Assembly: GCA_024695815.1 (NCBI GenBank)
Contig: JAILHK010000034.1
Span: 62,001-126,000 of the forward strand
Source of the DNA: Prevotella sp.
Lineage (GTDB): Bacteria > Bacteroidota > Bacteroidia > Bacteroidales > Bacteroidaceae
Direction: 5' to 3'
DNA length: 64,000 nt
Shown: one piece after another, positions 40,601 to 46,094 of the stretch
Position numbering within the stretch: the stretch's first letter is position 1
How the letters are laid out: each line of letters begins with the position of its first letter
Notes under the pieces: model-generated
The model's input: only the letters and a program-made list of their open reading frames with translations
What the model was told of the DNA's origin: nothing
Databases searched by the model: none
Made by a program: the position numbers and the translations under genes

Positions 40601-41440
40601 CTGTGAGGCTTTTGCATAGGCTTCCTTTTCTTTTTTAGAAAGTTCTTGCATTTCCTTTTTGGTATCTTCTATCTGCTCTTCGATAGATCTTTCGCCAGAA
40701 ATATCAATGCCGAGGTCAAGCATCGTACTCTTGAACCTCTCATTATCCACCATCTGATCGTTGAAGTTCTGTGCTTCGTCAGCCTGGTTGACATCTGAGT
40801 ATTCTTGTCCCGTGGTGGTAACATATTTATCCTCCCAAGAACCTGTCTCAGCATTAAACGACTTCTTTACGCGAAGATTCTTGTTACGGCCTGCGCCAGC
40901 TTCACCAATGCCAGTTGTGGCCATATTCTTCACTCCTTCATCGAACTTGTCAATACCCTTTGTGGCATTCTGAATAGCACCCTTTGCGTTTCCGATGGTC
41001 ATATTCATGGCCATTTCTTCCTGCCACGTTGGCTTATAGCCACCACTCTGCTGAGGCTGAGCTGCTTCTGCAGGTTTTGTTTGTGGTTGAGTCTGAGCTT
41101 GTGGCTTCGGTTTCTCCACATTGAGATTAGACGCCATCGTCCTTGCAGTGGCATCCATGCTCTCGATAGTAGCCATCGGGTTATTGGTTGGAATATTAGG
41201 CTTCGCCTGTGGTTGTGGTGCTGCGAAGTCGCTACTTATTGCGTTATAGAAATCATCCTCAGAACCTATCTCTTGGTCACTAAAAACACCACTACTGATA
41301 AGGTTTTGATGGAACTGACGCGATGTGTTCTCGTCCTTAATAGCTGCCTTAAATTCGTCAAGGCTTCCAATCTGTTGGTCTGTTACCTTACCACTATTGA
41401 TAAGATTGTGGTAAAGTTGCTCTCTTTTATCTTGTGCCAT
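25673..41440 (-). CDS. Giant polyvalent phage protein (5255 aa): N-terminal repeats, ParB-like region, strawberry-notch-type SF2 helicase, two zincin motifs, C-terminal large-polyvalent-protein region
   Basis: GDMTGVGKGRTAAAL Walker A (~34643-34675), ILDESHN, QMRGRIDRTGQ; HELIHT (30638-30655), HEMIHN (29591-29608); IQGNGRRNLAEYIY ParB-like. Confidence 0.9.
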   Translation of the reverse strand: MAQDKREQLYHNLINSGKVTDQQIGSLDEFKAAIKDENTSRQFHQNLISSGVFSDQEIGSEDDFYNAISSDFAAPQPQAKPNIPTNNPMATIESMDATARTMASNLNVEKPKPQAQTQPQTKPAEAAQPQQSGGYKPTWQEEMAMNMTIGNAKGAIQNATKGIDKFDEGVKNMATTGIGEAGAGRNKNLRVKKSFNAETGSWEDKYVTTTGQEYSDVNQADEAQNFNDQMVDNERFKSTMLDLGIDISGERSIEEQIEDTKKEMQELSKKEKEAYAKASQKYSTPIGGTTIGGVVVDGSYMAQNDKSIKEIRAARSLAAQRLTALEAERDNKGFGGGVWDVVSSESSMTFGLSDLNTSSAMLGLKKKMDEAKAKGVKPEFTDSEKSLMKSYLLNQEAQQLNNNRSWWYGAGQGFGQSLVFMKDFALTGGGFANLYKAGVNMGAKAGTKMVASELTKALTKNLGTKSAALVNKSMMVGSKVVGGAIGAEIGGTISANTIQAASTMAGIADRYSGELTVNKQGDINFEGGTNALKAAFFEELNRSGENASELVGPGIDSVFGKVAAKWAKTAIGKNITNFVTKFTDNKVWKAGEKTLNFLGVQSVFGEGFEEEYGMARTAILNAVTGDEYDPNAESITDLHTQLDTWAKTGLTSGILRAPQIMASGYQQAHYYGLKYNLNTTDKGMRDTFDDVERYRAIKDMLDNAENKDFANTLNNAISHAGLSAEEKKAVVMYASDLIALRGFNIGNAVAAANGVYNTPRVDSYRITGNTIEELDEKGNVLSTHEYNNRDEMKAAHYKMLNDRLQKDMMSDKYILSVRPGNQYNMILQEFCGETGAQPEEVENAMEKDPMKRTDEEQKMILAFSKKMHEAAFDNSELHEEQSAQDGSSVADAEAIDYDSSDGTDGMEIKTGFEGAKVSRDKLFERNETLAQEVMQREQQDLSHQEIISALDWATDEERAILIDYYNQKARYESYMNRKSDKLAEAAANTRERNTFKGTINGQKKDINIMAVTDGENSYNLVSGNIQTDNDGNVISSDSGLILAVDANGDIVQLGTDSHLVVSETPIRLDQFQLAELERLQNEESAKLGAMDEEQPIIESEQPSGVEVEGAPTTDAAPTEEVVADDADVEQTTAMSRIPVGEDGQPQYEQASNEDTYNALVEQAGEENVPALVQSMINESEANLANLQKTQEKQQKGELKGKTLQEKIAEMQETKNAIEAEQGRLQYWQNVLNVPATRQVEAPAQPVQPTPPTEPIDENVPEYRYDTPEAARGRGYKVVEGQRIDRQEEKPVPQGMEVEVQYSTKDKVKGHLTVSELGDVQGSHLTNGQTNDKHFIPEAQPKAEFGADRQAAAQANASEANFRPELMLTFNGTQSAYSGSATQTNRRGEVIQGNGRRNLAEYIYAPGNEAVAKKYKEFLMAHAAELGTTAESIAQMEKPFAHIVLDVNDAEAIRLGQFTAADLETGGRKIPEVTPTVTKLGDNYTSFANIMLRHDDPDATLSERVEANVEEAVRWLNKGGYISDTEAKSLLEDKEAARQFAKDMLTDIIFNGANPDLRTMFYELPKNIQGAIVSSVGRELSVTGEASILKDLQESIQAFHELSTSSPQFAGVKGKNFEERYAAARAAANDWLRQINLDGSKNIGKYSNFAIELAMMYASLKDQKTLSNYLRQYYDLVNGSTRELGLFDAPATGEVLTKEQALKQIFGIDNGTEGNVPVADNPQSSQGGEETSPSTTESSEPRPTAEGTPHNTGGSEVNAPESGVEETPADKPQSEREKIISEHPLTVEDINSSNAGDAQKVLAKGYLDISNPYTTEMAKAAYLFIYNMKVATTSQVEQPQSETEKPITPTNETPKVEKPNVAETGTPSSTTAEIQPAGPTTNISPTQAAAQARLQAALTKLKKLAKNDKNSQTDAYSVDNLTPEQIAVMFEVVDAGAELGYTILDNTESKDGWVNQMRDFIGEQLKEATGYTDAEVRELIEDMWNYPYKVEGVMKTVGEWAAEKGINVNENNNGEQETGNMDDGVGDTGGVALGNTHERGTEPPVPGTGEGGTKQEETGGTSGVVEVPAGRGQNNGNGGRKHTKSEQGNMGLGLFDSPENQDQPGGRSQSGSMPTNNGGGLGANESGESGRATEVSSNGNSSGGGSLENSPKPQLVDISKEKTDYEASSSSEKKYAIGSVIPSGIVDSIRNAFKRLKEKFFQKSDTADFVREELGYKTKEEMFSAFESGKTTGLASEQVDAVALAIGKMKEGKSFIVGDMTGVGKGRTAAALIHWGIKHGKKVIFVTEKSKLFSDMYRDMSDIGQDYMPFITNKDAEADITDEDGKKVISRPKPSVQNALYDTAEDKLPKNEKGRQYDFVMTTYTQISGKDEEGSVKASQKRKDWLRLYAKDAILILDESHNASGESNTGRFFRELVQESAGTTFLSATYAKRPENMLLYAVKSSMSALNMPLNEMLQAIKEYGVSMQEIMAEALFKSGEMIRRERDMSGVKTTWTEPREIYSEEEYEKCRTTSDKTMSLVQDIIDFQHDYVDPLVKKQQEQYELQNQAAAKTGGVLTFVTNTSYKSQVSNVTNLMVFAMKAKKAAEMAIEQIKQGGKPIIAVHNTMESYVKELGDEIDTINFKPIFDKGVKFSLKYVITQKQLDENNRLKTINRVEFDAEDELDSAGAIALANLRSRIEEYIADNDKVELSLSPIDLIRHMMADAGYSCGEITGRKYQLERNQSGGYTKMPYKAKGKDVMRRFNGGSAKSPLPKEEQFDALIINDAGATGISGHASKNFGNQNPRKMIILQPNADVTKEVQMRGRIDRTGQVHRGEYFYVSSPIPAEQKLMMTLKKKLSSLDAQSTGTKDVSSNKVDAIDMDNKYGDEVCKNYLLEHLNDINSLLDKDTGLKRNDKTGEWEGHTGLLYDVLINIQRLPCAIQERVINELSQRYIDHIDYLNQNGINDLESTTMNLEATTIDKATFISGKDNESENEFAHDSSIERVEVNVLKKPMRSSDIKKKMKELDALDEDGLPKGGLTQQTDEKVAEAIEKKINERQERYNEQETKLEEKLRSEHPKKDEQTEEEWETMIQNWPSLVEMRRSHTADINTYKGELGDQQNTVYHAAMYLKPGRPYLVPLTDDISSDAALMYGRFLGFQTKNGDPRQVKAVFAVKDSRSMISIPVVNNSKTIQKIIDERGDLEIIALERTDFGEELPMGSRAKKWDEWWDKMIPKNTNRQIRFMITGNVLQACGSLGKYKGQIVTFTRKNKETGEITVERGMLLAENFDPENFKVRKAVEKKDVWEHYDEVKDEQSGVSCHREGSHMAIVFTKRKGQKLSEHPAMKDDVLKGLIMDGDLRPSKKDIACVVKEENVEKVLDHLHKEYGYSKEELFVMPDSTEKPDAIVRTNRPYQEIIEEFKDKYGSSKYSVSLKIKQMLKRYKMDINNDSLKEEIKEAVMLRQAYLRQEQAGKESNRLAWQVLIEDQYIEKLTASEDKDARERHMQIREAILEELEYRGFKGNAYHYQQGKLTLDDVKAMFDKMNDATTEEGKAKKVLFDKIMAKVGNLPMEIFMNEKLSNDIGGQAGGKVVEYNWKYMNADYIADQAKADTILHELIHTVTAYADRCVEEGYEHLLDSEMIDAINELHNIFNVIENNPIFEHDGIPAYGLTNVREMLSEAGSNSEFRADLKKVGLWAKLKAGILMFFGIKQNQTMPGAKEVNVYDQIIERLDYLIENFNEAAWNEYYKGTRYGNYGYKKMDAQKIDTTDPMEAIEQAAESWTGSQNLLNDSQSNNNGSGNDITLQPEKSYTNRHGVYREGLSEELQRLEKESKKADAQSSGIKLQQRVAATRRRINIIRAELSRRQKVREDLRKKYNIDKKGNITLENLAMMFNDLNNDERTGKIFNKVLAVLKRLKVDFRFTDSLEGGVNGGANPLINITFYNWDAQTQNIENQDKARILLHEMIHNVTSQVLLYYSKPLLRPLLSYSQISAARKLNAIYKEVKKQDPKNDKGDSYYGNISIFEMLAELANPKYRTALDNIKYNNTSIWQQIKDAIKKMLNLGNKDTSSSTSENIEDALDEILESYNSPINRLKHRAMRDIFDVANRVFGNGEDTVDFVEKLDNNENTNVFMDALNKAADSWNEDRNKLNADIDAANEYSAKQVYQQRIDTAGTVTTEAYQDSMVSLKVAQNAIAHDKDIPDSQNAYMAENLSHGKIKNEQDLFKAFHKDAIVEVVSRIMKKTGMGWHEIDRYLFAKHGLERNREFFVRDFIEKRSKQNIGKEPLNEGEDALYESILNRIETDFEDGVIDEEKRKKLIAKAPMEARYRWLDYIEDGWKSTKKDSYKELTDGNITFGQYLWRLTSFINNEITDYIPEEHDYSGFTAMYGNEDGEYDEVSVIADVETSEDIIGSGVDVLWEKIGAANKYSLEKYRQAGMKTDKQIDDVESMFNWYVPMRGFKEKRGEDMYQYINSRDTRGVQKTGSLMKHAKGRFSEADSPLATIFAMGYKAIVDCNRNIVKQHLWRLCNANQDNDLIILREAWVEQDANGDWEAVYPQITDDMSVEEIREEIKRFDNDMRDKKSIGLALPIRNTEHFDYKPADQSKRSEHIVEVMVNGDKKTMIVVGNPRMAQAINGLTKFSIGDNWLSKANAAAKNWMSQASTTYNITFMARNMARDWTHFTAILSAREGARYAAEAASYYTKSLPKMVGLFKKYRNGTIDESNELERDFKEFMDNGGTTGFVQMNKVQDIQKDMKNTIAAMKRNKAIKTTDGIITAVFNAVEAWNEAIENNARFATYRTSRHYAGRTKQRSAYDAKEVTVNFNKKGAGNVTAGFKSEKGRVRLAAELAGHSSQLLGEGKMFFNATIQALATIFKGFKNNDGTLNWKNIAKFTSIYALPPFAGAIMAAAVNKALMGLAGDDDDAYANLPEWVRRKNMCIYMGWVPGIEEILTDKDSPAWLKKMFHGSFLTLPIGQEMAAFYGLGDMIAGWTINPDLIPVNQSVSNELTGFLNVFSPVDFETPISSKEGIGSTLPSLVGRVSTVGAPIVAVGENLSWMGTRIFMEDNFPHQQYVPEYKMVFNSTNKTFVAISKGLNDITGGDDVNRGYIQINPGTMQYITEQYLGGPGKFFANTLSIARDAKEMIKSDGEPDFNIRKVEVVKAFLQQGDDRTDYKRQQAKYKNYRDEAREREAHIKGYKKDMATNPYHSMKYHELTSGVDYARMKLIKSVDKNLKKLNDDAINAKSVSSRKEKRDAYNRLLKDVVERLDNMNE

Positions 41441-41464
41441 ATCTGGTTATAATTTGTTCTTTAT

Positions 41465-42337
41465 TTATTTAGGAAGGAGTGATGTTTTGCCACCTTTGCT
41501 GTTTCCAGGAAGAAGACTTGTTGCGACTTTTTTACCGCCGCCACCACCACTATTGCCGACATGATGTGTTTTCTTGGTAACGGTCCTTTCTGTTCCAATC
41601 TTGTTACCAAACTCGTCAAGTGTGTAGTCTTCATCAATGGTAAACGTACTCTCAGTGTCTTGCCCAACCTTGTTAGCGCGGATAAGGTTTGCTCTTGCAG
41701 CGATCCTTCTCGTCTCACCATCATATTCTTCTTGCGTAATCTTATGTTCTGCAAGCTTTTTGTTAAGCTCTAACTGTTCCCTACGCAAATCCTCCATATA
41801 CTTTTCCTTCTTCTCGTTCAACTCGTATTGCTTCTGCAGTCTCTCGTTCTGCTTTCTACGAATATCAAGAGATTCTTTCTGATATGCAGTCTGTGCTTTA
41901 AGGTTTTCGATAGATGCAAGCTGTTGCCTCCTAGCTTGTTGGTACGCATAGTAACGTGCATTGTTAGCATCGCGCCTGTCTCGTTCTTTTTCGTACCTCT
42001 GCTTTTCATCAACCGCCATATTGTTTGTAATCTGCATGGCAGGAGCGCCGTTATATGCGGTTACTACATTGGCAATATGCCTTCCTGCATCAGCAAGGGC
42101 AAATAGCTTTTGGTTCGCAACACTGGCTTTTCTATATTTCTCTTCCATTGCGGGAGGTGTAAAAAGGCTATTGATGTAGTCTGCACCTGCCGTATCTGTT
42201 CCACCAATATAGAGTGGAACATTAGTAGAACCTTGGACTGGCGTACCACCATTCTGTGCGGTAGCTTGTGGGGTAACTACTTGTTGCCCCATTGGTTTTA
42301 TTGGTTCTACTTTTTTGAAATCAAATAGATTTGGCAT
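41465..42337 (-). CDS. Putative internal virion/ejection protein, coiled coil
   Basis: ORF 41465..42400; start reassigned to MPNLFDFKK at 42337; long KEKYMEDLRREQLELNKK coiled coil, directly upstream of giant protein. Confidence 0.6.
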   Translation of the reverse strand: MPNLFDFKKVEPIKPMGQQVVTPQATAQNGGTPVQGSTNVPLYIGGTDTAGADYINSLFTPPAMEEKYRKASVANQKLFALADAGRHIANVVTAYNGAPAMQITNNMAVDEKQRYEKERDRRDANNARYYAYQQARRQQLASIENLKAQTAYQKESLDIRRKQNERLQKQYELNEKKEKYMEDLRREQLELNKKLAEHKITQEEYDGETRRIAARANLIRANKVGQDTESTFTIDEDYTLDEFGNKIGTERTVTKKTHHVGNSGGGGGKKVATSLLPGNSKGGKTSLLPK

Positions 42338-42356
42338 AATAAAACGTTTTATGCGG

Positions 42357-42394
42357 CAAAAATAGGATGAAAACAAACAATTCATTCCGTGTTT
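42357..42394 (-). promoter_or_regulatory. Late-type phage promoter 4: AAACACGGAA-N20-TATTTTTG
   Basis: Plus-strand CAAAAATA 42357-42364, N20, TTCCGTGTTT 42385-42394. Confidence 0.75.
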
Positions 42395-42472
42395 TAACAT
42401 TCACAATGTTATAATTATTTAAAGTTATTTGCTATCATTTGTTGCCTATTTGTTAAACATATGTTAAGTTTT

Positions 42473-42480
42473 TAAATTTG
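42473..42480 (+). promoter_or_regulatory. -7 element TAAATTTG immediately before ATG of 42485 gene
   Basis: Matches TAnnTTTG; predicted TSS nearly coincides with the ATG. Confidence 0.4.
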
Positions 42481-42484
42481 TGGC

Positions 42485-43006
42485 ATGAAGTACGACTATG
42501 ATATATCCAGACAACTACAAGACGACCTTATAAAAGCTTATAATAAGGTTGCACACCTATGTTGGTCACAGGCAGAGGCCTACCAAAAGACCGTTATTCA
42601 GCCTGCGCCAAGGTTCTACGTGAGTCCAAAGCAAGCGCTGCAGATTATATCACCCATGGTTAAGGGTGACTTTAGTCGGGTTGAACTCATGCGTCCGATT
42701 AAGAAGCGTATGTATTATGCTTTATATGATGTGGTTGTAAAGTTGTCGGAAAAAAGACAATTTGTTGGAAAGTCTCTTTTCTACATCTTGCAATTTGCTG
42801 TGTTGTCGCCGGCACCAGAGTTCTATATTTCCCCGGTCAACTTCTCTCTTATCCGTGCAGGAATGATTAAGGGCACAATATCTGATGATGGTCGCCCCAT
42901 GAAAACGGAAGCACAGAAACGATCCTACGAGAAGTTGAAGAAGAAACGTAAAGAGCTTCGTGAATACAGAGAGAAAATGAAGATGCTCAAAATGACGCCT
43001 CTGTAA
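42485..43006 (+). CDS. Basic phage protein (173 aa), tail-to-tail overlap with terminase
   Basis: ORF; Lys/Arg-rich C-term KLKKKRKELREYREKMKMLKM. Confidence 0.65.
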   Translation: MKYDYDISRQLQDDLIKAYNKVAHLCWSQAEAYQKTVIQPAPRFYVSPKQALQIISPMVKGDFSRVELMRPIKKRMYYALYDVVVKLSEKRQFVGKSLFYILQFAVLSPAPEFYISPVNFSLIRAGMIKGTISDDGRPMKTEAQKRSYEKLKKKRKELREYREKMKMLKMTPL

Positions 43007-45149
43007 GCTCTCTAGTTTCCCTCTTTCGTTCAATTACCGTACCCCACGATGGTTTATATGGAGTAGCATTAAAGGCTACCCATAGTCCTATTGCTGTACT
43101 CATAAGAATATCATCATGCTTTCCGCTGCCGACTTTATTTCCCATGGATCCATCTTCCCTACGCTCATACCATCTTAATTCCTTATACATTTCCGCGTCA
43201 GGCTCTTCCCATAATTTATCGTCAACGCATGCTATAAGGTTATCAATTATCCATCCCTTTGTAAGCTTGTTGGTTTGGAATCCGTAAACAGGCTTGATGC
43301 CCTCAGATGTCGCTTCTGGTTCTTTTGTTCTTTGATATAGGTTAGGGTAGTAGCCGGCAATCTCTTCGATGATTGTTCCGAAGTGATCACCCTCTGTATT
43401 ATTCTCACGTTCCCTATCAGCCGTGTTACTCTCGATGATTAGAGTGGCATCATCATAGTAGTGAGCAAGAGCTGCTGCAGTCCATGCGAGAATATCGTGA
43501 CGGACATGCCCCCTCCACCTTGCAACAACCCTCGGTCTGCCTTTTACCTCTGGGCATAGTCCCATTTGGTCAATAACAGTCATAACGGTATAGTCTGAGG
43601 TATCTGACTTACCACCAATATCCACAGAAACAAGATACCTATTCTTTACATGGAAGATGTGGTTATTAGGTGTGGCCCAAATCTTTAAATCACCTTGGTT
43701 GTCGTTTCTAAAGTTGATTTTTGCGTTAAGATATACGTTATCGTTGCGCCTTTCAAATGGTGGAAGTACGATATTTGCGTAATACTTAGGAGGCCCTGGC
43801 TTGCATTCCTCTTTCAGTGCATCAATTGAATAAGGGTCAAAGACAAGGTTGCCGGAGTTACGGAAGGCTTCTTCGGGGTCTATTGGTGCTTCGGTAGCCA
43901 TGTGGGCATGGTCTCTGTGCTTATTGCGCTCTATTCTATACCAGTTGATAGCTTCAAAACATGCACCAAGCTTCCACATCTTCCAAAAGAACTTACCAGT
44001 TTCACGATAACCAGGAGGGCATTGCTCATTATTTCTATTCTCCCATAACCATGTGGCAAATTCCTCTTGTTGCTTCTCGTTAAAGCCCTTATCTCCCTTT
44101 GGTTCCATATCGTTCTCGATCATAAAGAACGGAATGAAAAGAAAGCGGTATGCAGATGTAGAGTTTTCTTTCATGGCATCTTGGCATAGGTCATAGAAGA
44201 AGCCACTATTACCCATACCGGTACTTTCGAATACCTCAATCTCGTCTGGAAGTCCGATAAGTGACTGCGAAGCTGCAGAAAGCACACCCTCTGGGTCATG
44301 CTCTGGTGTCTTTTTCCATATAGCAACCTCTGAATAGTGCAGGCACTTGTAGTTATCACCACGAAGCTTCTCATAGTTCTCGAACGATGCTACAGAAATA
44401 ACGTTACTACGAACAGCAAAACGCCCGTCAGAGACGATAAAGTCAGAGTCAGAACCCTCATAAGGCAACATCTTGAACTTTGTTCCAGGAAGTCCCAACG
44501 TCCATCCTTGTTGAGACTCGATAGCCTTACGATACATAGCCTTAATCTTCTTTGATGTAGAACCAACCTGTGTTACCACGGCTGCATTCCAACCATTCGG
44601 GTGTCTGTAGTCCTGCATCCACTTGATATACATCTGAACAAGGGTAGAACCGCCCCACTGACGAGCCTTAAGAAGAACGACACGAATAGGTATTCCTGCC
44701 TTTCTCATGCCCTCTAGGACGGCAATCAAGACCCTCTGAGCATATCTAAGACGGAAAGGCGTAAGATTACCGGTTATCTTATGCACAATCTTATCCGTCA
44801 TAAACATGGCAAACTCGGGGTCGTCAATAAAGCGAGCCTGGAACAGTGCTTCTATAACGTCCATATGGTAATCTTCATCGTAATCACGGCCCATGCCATT
44901 CTCCACATACTTCTGAATACTACCATACCTAAGAACCTCATTCCAAATCACTGTCTCTAAGGTCTCTTTCGGCACCCACATGTCTTTTATCAAGTCCTCA
45001 CCAATGTAAAGGTCTGGAATTGTCACATGCACCCTGTCACCTTCCTTAAAACCATAGCAATTGAAGCCGGTAAATGGATCGTAAGGGCCAAATATCTCTT
45101 GCCTTCGCCTGTTATTCTCTGCTATTAACTCTCGTATCTCTTGATTCAT
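42987..45149 (-). CDS. Phage terminase large subunit
   Basis: LLKARQWGGSTLVQMYIKW (Walker A-like), YLVSVDIGGKSDTSDYTVMTVID and HYYDDATLIIESN nuclease-type motifs. Confidence 0.9.
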   Translation of the reverse strand: MNQEIRELIAENNRRRQEIFGPYDPFTGFNCYGFKEGDRVHVTIPDLYIGEDLIKDMWVPKETLETVIWNEVLRYGSIQKYVENGMGRDYDEDYHMDVIEALFQARFIDDPEFAMFMTDKIVHKITGNLTPFRLRYAQRVLIAVLEGMRKAGIPIRVVLLKARQWGGSTLVQMYIKWMQDYRHPNGWNAAVVTQVGSTSKKIKAMYRKAIESQQGWTLGLPGTKFKMLPYEGSDSDFIVSDGRFAVRSNVISVASFENYEKLRGDNYKCLHYSEVAIWKKTPEHDPEGVLSAASQSLIGLPDEIEVFESTGMGNSGFFYDLCQDAMKENSTSAYRFLFIPFFMIENDMEPKGDKGFNEKQQEEFATWLWENRNNEQCPPGYRETGKFFWKMWKLGACFEAINWYRIERNKHRDHAHMATEAPIDPEEAFRNSGNLVFDPYSIDALKEECKPGPPKYYANIVLPPFERRNDNVYLNAKINFRNDNQGDLKIWATPNNHIFHVKNRYLVSVDIGGKSDTSDYTVMTVIDQMGLCPEVKGRPRVVARWRGHVRHDILAWTAAALAHYYDDATLIIESNTADRERENNTEGDHFGTIIEEIAGYYPNLYQRTKEPEATSEGIKPVYGFQTNKLTKGWIIDNLIACVDDKLWEEPDAEMYKELRWYERREDGSMGNKVGSGKHDDILMSTAIGLWVAFNATPYKPSWGTVIERKRETRELTEASF

Positions 45150-45592
45150 ACCTTACTCTTTCGTGTAATACCTATCAAATAACCACCAAATAGGCAGTAA
45201 AGGTGAATAAACGCATTAACATGGGGAAGCATGAACGAAAGCGCCAAAAACCACTTGTTGTTCCAAATCATATCCTTAAAACGATGGACCTTACCCCATG
45301 ATATTCCAACCATACAAAACAACACACCACTAAAACCCATGGTCGGCTCACTCATGAAACATGGGAGAAACGAACATATCACAGCACACAAATAAGACAA
45401 AACAAGGTGCATCCTCGTCCGAATCATCCAAAAACATAAGATATTCGCCAATAGATGATATATGTTGGCATGGCTCAAAGGATAAAGAACATGCCCCCAA
45501 AAATTATCACAAGGAAAAGAAAATGCCGGAAGAAAAAAGTAAAATATTACCAGAACAACCGACAAAACTAACTTCTTCTTCCACCAACGCAT
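45146..45592 (-). CDS. Rhomboid-like intramembrane serine protease
   Basis: Multi-pass hydrophobic protein with HANIYHLLANI, GFSG (GxSG) and HVNAFIHLYCLFGGYLIG (catalytic His helix pattern). Confidence 0.75.
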   Translation of the reverse strand: MRWWKKKLVLSVVLVIFYFFLPAFSFPCDNFWGHVLYPLSHANIYHLLANILCFWMIRTRMHLVLSYLCAVICSFLPCFMSEPTMGFSGVLFCMVGISWGKVHRFKDMIWNNKWFLALSFMLPHVNAFIHLYCLFGGYLIGITRKSKV

Positions 45593-45954
45593 AACCTAAA
45601 TACTGAATAAAACAACAATATGAACAACAAAACCATCATCGTCTCGCCGTAGGCGATCTTTTTTTTCTGCCACCACGTCAGTTCCTTCTCTACTGGATAA
45701 GGAATACTGTCACGCTTGACAAAACTATCGGTAACAATCCTATCCCTCCACCTATCCCTAAACTCTGTACGCCATTTAGTAATACGTATAGTATCATTCA
45801 TACGCTCAGAAGAAACAGAATCATGGATATATACACTATCCCACGAAACAAAAGAGTCAGTACGAGTAATATACTCAGTGTGTACCTCAGGAACATAACG
45901 GATCGTCCTACAACTGCATAAGAACAATAACACAAACAAAATTGTATAACGCAT
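45568..45954 (-). CDS. u-spanin-like lipoprotein (lipobox plus C-terminal TM)
   Basis: MRYTILFVLLFLCSC lipobox; C-terminal ETMMVLLFILLFYSVFRLCVG TM segment; 128 aa. Confidence 0.65.
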   Translation of the reverse strand: MRYTILFVLLFLCSCRTIRYVPEVHTEYITRTDSFVSWDSVYIHDSVSSERMNDTIRITKWRTEFRDRWRDRIVTDSFVKRDSIPYPVEKELTWWQKKKIAYGETMMVLLFILLFYSVFRLCVGGRRS

Positions 45955-45986
45955 AAAATTCAGTTAAATGATACTTAAAGGGTAAC

Positions 45987-46075
45987 TATACCCCGGGGGC
46001 CTAGAAAAGGACATTTGTGTTTGTGTCTTTTTCTGCTGTACCTTGCGCGGGTGGTCATGCCCCCGGGGGGCTTGG
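45987..46075. repeat. Pair of GC-rich palindromes (CCCCGGGGGCC / GCCCCCGGGGGGC) able to pair with each other
   Basis: Read directly; unusually GC-rich against AT-rich phage background. Confidence 0.7.
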
Positions 46076-46094
46076 GGTCGCCATGTTCCCCACA

